Made by a program: the position numbers and the translations under genes | Source of the DNA: CAYPLH01 sp964411505 | GTDB lineage: Bacteria > Bacillota > Clostridia > CAYPLH01 > DUMO01 | Length of the DNA stretch: 64,000 bases | Direction of reading: 5' to 3' | Assembly (NCBI GenBank): GCA_964411505.1 | Contig: CAYPLH010000001.1 | Span: 120,578 to 184,577, forward strand | Shown here: one piece after another, positions 59,913 through 64,000 of the stretch | Layout: each line of letters starts with the position of its first letter | Position numbering within the stretch: the stretch's first letter is position 1 | The notes under the pieces: generated by a model | Database searches by the model: none | Seen by the model: only the letters and a program-made list of their open reading frames with translations | What the model was told of the DNA's origin: nothing

Positions 59913-59922
59913 GGATGAAAAT

Positions 59923-60654
59923 ATGAAAAGCCTTCACACTCCGCTTGGTTACATGGTTGACGCAGTTTTCAATCACTATGACATCGGTGACGAAAAACGT
60001 AACGTTGTCGGGGCTACTGTAATTAAGGTAGACCGCCGTTACGGTAAACAAAACAGTGGACGTGACACCGTTCAGCCTCTGGTAACTGTTAAGTTGCAGA
60101 ACGGTGAAACCAAATCATTTGATGCGTCTTATGTGACAAAAGTGTACAAGCCTAAAAACTTTGTTCATATTCGTCACGTAAAGAAGAAGTACTATGAATA
60201 CAACTGTTTGGGTAACGGGAACAAATTTACTATTTATCAGTTTCACTGTGTGTCTCGGGTGCAGAAAAAACTGGTAGGGAGTCCTATTAGCCTTATTGGA
60301 CTTGCGCATGACAAAAGCAAATTCAGGGACTACCCTATTTCTCACAAGAAAGCGTGTAACGCGTTTATTAAAATGTTTGCTCTTCACGATCAAAGCGGCC
60401 TCGCTAAATACGACTTTCGTGTTAAAGAAAAAGTTTTGATTCGCTGGTTTGAGCAAAACTTTAACCGCTTTCAAAGTACTGCAAAGTTTTTGAACGCAGA
60501 AGCTACAAGACAACTTATGGAAGAAGAACAGGAATATTGGGAATCCTGTGGTTATGATAACGCGGAAGAAGCTTTTGACTCGTTGCGTCGCCAACTCAGC
60601 GAAATCGTGACTGATAAAGCGATTGATAAGGCAAGCAAACAATCTCGCATGTAA
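59923..60654 (+). CDS. Hypothetical protein, 243 aa
   Basis: Not recognised. N-terminal beta-rich domain (residues 1-85), a Lys/Tyr-rich middle, then helices with conserved-looking HDKSKFRDYP and a Glu-rich C-terminus. GAGG ribosome site; the HDKS could be a metal or active-site element, unproven. Confidence 0.55.
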   Translation: MKSLHTPLGYMVDAVFNHYDIGDEKRNVVGATVIKVDRRYGKQNSGRDTVQPLVTVKLQNGETKSFDASYVTKVYKPKNFVHIRHVKKKYYEYNCLGNGNKFTIYQFHCVSRVQKKLVGSPISLIGLAHDKSKFRDYPISHKKACNAFIKMFALHDQSGLAKYDFRVKEKVLIRWFEQNFNRFQSTAKFLNAEATRQLMEEEQEYWESCGYDNAEEAFDSLRRQLSEIVTDKAIDKASKQSRM

Positions 60655-60667
60655 TTAGGGGAAAAAT

Positions 60668-61027
60668 ATGGCAGCGACAAATCGTAGAATTTTAGTTAAG
60701 GCTATTAGCTGGCGAATTATTTCTACAGCAACTACCTTTCTTTTAACTTACTTACTGACTGGCAGCCTTATGATTGCTGGTCAGTTAGCCTCAATAAATT
60801 TTGTGTTGAAGACTATGATGCAATTTATGCATGAAAAACTTTGGCAGAGAATTGAATGGGGTAAGGGGAAGTGGTTGAAAAAACGTATGAAAGAAAAAGC
60901 AAACGTAGTACCTATGTCAATTGTTAAGTCGGATAACAGTAAACGTGTTACTGAAAAGAAAACGTATTTTCAAAAAACGTTCGTTGACCCGGTGTACAAA
61001 ATGAAAACTGACGGATGGGAAGATTGA
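60668..61027 (+). CDS. DUF2061-like membrane protein, 119 aa
   Basis: Residues 1-65 match the DUF2061 pattern: NRRILVKAISWRIISTATTF, two hydrophobic spans with TGSLMIAG between, then FMHEKLWQRIEWGKGKW. A basic C-terminal tail follows. Inner-membrane protein of unknown function. Rare in phages as far as I know, hence possibly a transferred gene. Confidence 0.65.
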   Translation: MAATNRRILVKAISWRIISTATTFLLTYLLTGSLMIAGQLASINFVLKTMMQFMHEKLWQRIEWGKGKWLKKRMKEKANVVPMSIVKSDNSKRVTEKKTYFQKTFVDPVYKMKTDGWED

Positions 61028-61029
61028 TT

Positions 61030-61257
61030 ATGTTTGACAATATGACAGTGGAAAAACGTGAAGGCTCCCCTACTACGTTCGCGCAGAAAAAAGTTCTTTT
61101 GACGGAATGTACCGTAGAATACTCGGTATATTTTAACGATAAAACAGGCGACGTTGATTGTTACATGGATGTTTATTCTTTTCCCGGCCATAGTTTCTTA
61201 TGCAGTTCTATTTCTGCGCAGTCTCAGTGGCGTGAAATTCCAATATCTAAAACTTAA
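61030..61257 (+). CDS. Small protein, paralogue of 57960, 75 aa
   Basis: ATG 61030 chosen; the in-frame 61015 start lies in the previous gene. Resembles the 57960 product (MFDN, EYSVYFNDKTGDV, YMDVY). Lies downstream of the DUF2061 gene. Confidence 0.6.
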   Translation: MFDNMTVEKREGSPTTFAQKKVLLTECTVEYSVYFNDKTGDVDCYMDVYSFPGHSFLCSSISAQSQWREIPISKT

Positions 61258-61269
61258 AGGTAAGAACTA

Positions 61270-61629
61270 ATGATAGGTCTTTTTCTTGACGATATAAGAT
61301 TTCCGCAAGACGTTAACTGGATTGATTATCCCTCAAACGTTAACTGGAAACTTTGTAGAACTAACTGGGACGTTGTTATAGAAATTGAAGAACTTAATAA
61401 CTATTTCGACGTAATTTCATTGGACCATGATATAGCGTGTGAAGATGGAAACGGTAACGAAATTACTGGGTACGACGTTCTTAAACGTATTATTCAATAC
61501 TACCACGAAAGAAAAATGAAATTACCTATGATAGTTTTCCATACTCAAAATCCTGTAGGTAAAGAAAACATGCAAAGGTATTTGAATAACTACCTACACT
61601 TCGTTGAACGCGGATTTAAGGAGAAATAA
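61270..61629 (+). CDS. Receiver-like domain protein (cREC_REC type)
   Basis: 119 aa. GLFLDDIRFPQDVN at the N-terminus, DVISLDHDIACEDG in the middle and GYDVLKRIIQYY follow the pattern of the cyclic-phosphate processing receiver-like family, a CheY-like fold with acidic pocket (Asp residues in LDD and LDHD). The name implies a proposed role in RNA 2',3'-cyclic phosphate handling, which is not proven. Ends one base before the next ATG. Confidence 0.6.
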   Translation: MIGLFLDDIRFPQDVNWIDYPSNVNWKLCRTNWDVVIEIEELNNYFDVISLDHDIACEDGNGNEITGYDVLKRIIQYYHERKMKLPMIVFHTQNPVGKENMQRYLNNYLHFVERGFKEK

Positions 61630-61630
61630 A

Positions 61631-61996
61631 ATGGGTTGTGATGTTATCAGCGCAGTCAATATTGTTACAGGTCAACGTATTGCAACACCTGAAAATGCTA
61701 AGTGCTATAATCACGAAGACCGTCACGCGTTTGTTCGTATTGTCGGTGACGTTTCTATGGGAGTTGCAGAAGTTTATGACTACTGCAAAGAATGTCACGA
61801 AGAAATAAAGAAACAAGAACAAGAATCTAAAAAAGCCGGAGAAACTTGTGACTACTGTAAAATAGTTAAACATGACTGCGCAAACCGTCGTGACTATGAA
61901 GAAGGTAGTAATGGTCCTGTTTACCGGGTTTGTTTAGACTGTCGTCGTAAAGAAGACGAGAGACTTAGCAACGAACTTGATTCCTGCGATTGGTGA
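61631..61996 (+). CDS. Multi-CxxC zinc-binding protein, 121 aa
   Basis: ATG 61631 behind AAGGAG. Pairs CKEC, CDYC and CLDC plus HDC/CYNH suggest two zinc ribbons with a charged helical linker. DNA-, RNA- or protein-binding adaptor by composition. Confidence 0.6.
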   Translation: MGCDVISAVNIVTGQRIATPENAKCYNHEDRHAFVRIVGDVSMGVAEVYDYCKECHEEIKKQEQESKKAGETCDYCKIVKHDCANRRDYEEGSNGPVYRVCLDCRRKEDERLSNELDSCDW

Positions 61997-62005
61997 GGAA
62001 CTAAC

Positions 62006-62164
62006 ATGTCTTTAACTTTAGTCTTTTTTATTGTAAGTGTGTTTGGTTTAGGTTTGCTATACATGGTTCTATATTTTTATGTAGCTGTTAACACCGAGCA
62101 TAAAGTTTATAGCTTCTTCAATTTCTCTTCCGTGTTCTCCCGTTTCCTTGATTTGATTGAATAG
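62006..62164 (+). CDS. Small membrane protein, 52 aa
   Basis: ATG 62006 behind GAGGAA. Hydrophobic residues 2-28 (LTLVFFIVSVFGLGLLYMVL) form one membrane span; short polar end. Unknown role. Confidence 0.55.
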   Translation: MSLTLVFFIVSVFGLGLLYMVLYFYVAVNTEHKVYSFFNFSSVFSRFLDLIE

Positions 62165-62175
62165 GATAAAATAAG

Positions 62176-63045
62176 ATGCCTACTAAAAAGATTACCCCTA
62201 ACGAATCCCTTGTTGATATTTACACTGAGAAACTAAAAGCAGACCGCAAACTGCTTACTCACGCAACTCGTGGTCTTAAAAAATTCAATGCTAGTTTGAA
62301 ACGCAAAGTACCGTCGTCACTAGTGCCTAGACTTCTTGAATTTGAATCAAAGCTGAATTTCCTTTATTACGTTATGTTCTCAGGCATTAAAAGTAATATA
62401 CAAGCTGATTTTTTCGATACCTTGAGTAGTAAAAATAAAAAATTTACTTACCTTGACGTGATTGGTATGGTCGGCGAAGCTCTTAGTGAATTTACTTATT
62501 TCGCACTTCTAGTAAGTAAAAACAGAATTAAGACTTCAATTTCTACCTCTGTATATTCAATACTTTCTAAAAAATTAAATCCCTATCTGAATTCTGATAG
62601 TTTTCTATTGTTTACTTGCGTAGACTCACAAGGTATACACGAAATTGATAGTATTTCTTCCATCTTTACTAAGAAGAAATCTATTAAGACTGAAATAGCT
62701 TTATTTTTGACTGATTCTTCTTCTATATATGCAGAAGTACTTGATATTGTAAGGGGGTATAACACTGACCCAACTATTGAAGAAATAAACTACCTTCTTA
62801 CTTTAGTGGATGAATTCAATAAGAATACTAATGAATTAATAAACAAAGCAATTCTCGATTTTGTTTTGTTTGTTGAACACGTATACAAAGATATGGACTC
62901 ACAATTAAACATTAAAGAGTTTACGGTAGAAGACCACGCTAAAAAAGTAAATGAGTTACTGGAAAAAGAAAATAATTTGAAAGCGCAGCTTACTCAGGTA
63001 CGTGAGGAAATTTCTGTGCTAGAAGGTATAAAAGCAAAACTGTAA
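62176..63045 (+). CDS. Hypothetical protein, 289 aa
   Basis: Not recognised. Mostly helical; the last 40 residues are a coiled coil (HAKKVNELLEKENNLKAQLT). No motif. Its end overlaps a CTGTAAAGTG motif that leads into the DHH gene. Confidence 0.55.
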   Translation: MPTKKITPNESLVDIYTEKLKADRKLLTHATRGLKKFNASLKRKVPSSLVPRLLEFESKLNFLYYVMFSGIKSNIQADFFDTLSSKNKKFTYLDVIGMVGEALSEFTYFALLVSKNRIKTSISTSVYSILSKKLNPYLNSDSFLLFTCVDSQGIHEIDSISSIFTKKKSIKTEIALFLTDSSSIYAEVLDIVRGYNTDPTIEEINYLLTLVDEFNKNTNELINKAILDFVLFVEHVYKDMDSQLNIKEFTVEDHAKKVNELLEKENNLKAQLTQVREEISVLEGIKAKL

Positions 63046-63049
63046 AGTG
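63040..63049 (+). promoter_or_regulatory. CTGTAAAGTG motif upstream of the DHH gene
   Basis: Overlaps the previous stop; 30 bases separate it from ATG 63080. Confidence 0.45.
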
Positions 63050-63079
63050 TATTAAACACTTCTTATTGCCGGAGTATTT

Positions 63080-64000
63080 ATGAACTATGTATTTTTCCAT
63101 TACCCATGCAATGACGGTTTGATGGCAGCGGTTGCTGCCTATCAAGCTTTGGGTACAACTGCTATTTACTACGGCGTTGACTACAACGTTGAAGAAAAAG
63201 TAGTTAAGCAAGCTATTTGTGGTAACAATTTTGACGAAACTGAAACTTCTGTTTTGGTTACTGATAAATTCCGCAAGATTTATTTTGTGGACTACTGTCC
63301 TTCCGTGTCTATGCTCAAATGGTTCTATGAGAATGATCTTCTCTCTAACGTTGTTGTTATTGACCACCATGCTACCGGCTTTGAACATATTTCTGATTTC
63401 TTTATTGAAATGGTAAAGGCGGGCAAATTTTCTGAGCATGACGCAGTTCCCTTTGACACTTATATGAGTTACGACAAATCAGGTGCTCTTCTTACTTACG
63501 ATTACTTCGTTAACGAAAATATGATCGTTAATGAAGATATTCGTAAATATTTTTATTGGGCGTCTATTCGTGATTTGTTTTTGGATACGGCGGACGGTAT
63601 TTCTTACGAAGACAAAGTTGTCAGTAACGCGTTTACGTCATACGTTGTCGATCTTCGTAATAAGTTTGTACAAAACAAACAGGAACGCCTTACTCAAGAC
63701 GAATTCTGTTTAGCGTTGATTCAATACGTTGACTCTGAAATTAAAAATTCTACTGACGAAACGCTGTTGCCTTACGTGGAAAAAGTTAAAGACTACGAAA
63801 ACATGTGTCGTATGATTAACAAGACGGCATTTTACCCACAACACAACCCAGAGTACGTGTTTGTTAACTGTATGCATTCTCACGCGTCTACTGCGTGTTA
63901 CTTTCTTTATATGGAAAGTGACAGGCCGTATGCTATTGCATATCAGGTTGGCTATCGAAATGGGGTTTACGGGTTGACTTTGAATTTTCGTTGTCGCAAA
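63080..64000 (+). CDS. DHH-family phosphoesterase, 3' end beyond window
   Basis: At least 307 codons, open at the window end. N-terminal HYPCNDGLMAAVAAY provides the first Asp motif and VVVIDHHATG (Asp95, His96, His97) the DHH motif; SGALLTYDYF follows. These match DHH phosphoesterases of the NrnB/cyclic-nucleotide phosphodiesterase type. Likely substrates are short oligonucleotides or cyclic (di)nucleotides, which could be recycling or anti-defence. GGAG ribosome site, CTGTAAAGTG motif upstream. Confidence 0.65.
   Translation, partial: MNYVFFHYPCNDGLMAAVAAYQALGTTAIYYGVDYNVEEKVVKQAICGNNFDETETSVLVTDKFRKIYFVDYCPSVSMLKWFYENDLLSNVVVIDHHATGFEHISDFFIEMVKAGKFSEHDAVPFDTYMSYDKSGALLTYDYFVNENMIVNEDIRKYFYWASIRDLFLDTADGISYEDKVVSNAFTSYVVDLRNKFVQNKQERLTQDEFCLALIQYVDSEIKNSTDETLLPYVEKVKDYENMCRMINKTAFYPQHNPEYVFVNCMHSHASTACYFLYMESDRPYAIAYQVGYRNGVYGLTLNFRCRK

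Noticed and set aside
1..64000. Integrase, attachment sites or lysogeny genes
   Set aside because: None seen; content is that of a lytic phage, though the rest of the genome is not visible.

Overview
The window is a 64 kb piece of a large lytic tailed-phage genome (Caudoviricetes), AT-rich by eye and tightly packed. Overlapping start and stop codons (ATGA, TGATG, TAATG) are common, most genes run on the + strand, and there is no host housekeeping DNA. A probable inner/outer-membrane spanin pair (28763-29538) points to a Gram-negative host. I cannot name the phage. Terminase, portal, major capsid, tail and DNA polymerase genes are not in the window.

Layout. 1-537 is a non-coding, repeat-rich tract in front of an SF2 helicase resembling replication-origin-binding proteins. 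3368-3853 is a second structured non-coding tract. 3854-10300 holds an AT-hook/acidic DNA-binding protein, a Vsr-like homing endonuclease and a two-subunit type II topoisomerase. 10349-18129 is an accessory block: a small lipoprotein, a disrupted tRNA-Arg locus with an HNH gene, many small proteins, a 2H phosphoesterase resembling anti-CBASS Acb1, a second AT-hook protein, another HNH protein and a probable sigma-like factor. 18194-20914 is a minus-strand island ending in an unusual Zn-ribbon + PD-(D/E)XK + RuvC fusion. 21012-32883 is a virion and lysis block: maturation protease, two GNAT proteins, two ART-like relatives, spanins, a NUDIX enzyme, and five proteins sharing a short WW...PNSK module.

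32908-53152 is the replication and nucleotide block: DnaG-type primase (minus), dNMP kinase, a Cas4/RecB-like nuclease with an apparent class 3 intein, a HExxH peptidase, a SWIM-type protein, a sigma factor with an upstream mini-ORF, an SSB-like protein with a long acidic tail, a RecA/UvsX recombinase, SbcD/SbcC (gp47/gp46), a clamp loader and class Ia ribonucleotide reductase. 53446-62164 is a run of small, mostly unknown, probably early genes behind a sigma70-like promoter, with three covarying hairpins and one apparent -1 frameshift gene. The window ends inside a DHH phosphoesterase gene.

The strongest system-level signal is the decamer CTGTAAAGT(G/A), found at 11 sites, ten of them just upstream of genes and two of those on the minus strand upstream of minus-strand genes. 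With two sigma-like proteins encoded here, it is a good candidate for a phage-specific promoter element controlling replication genes.
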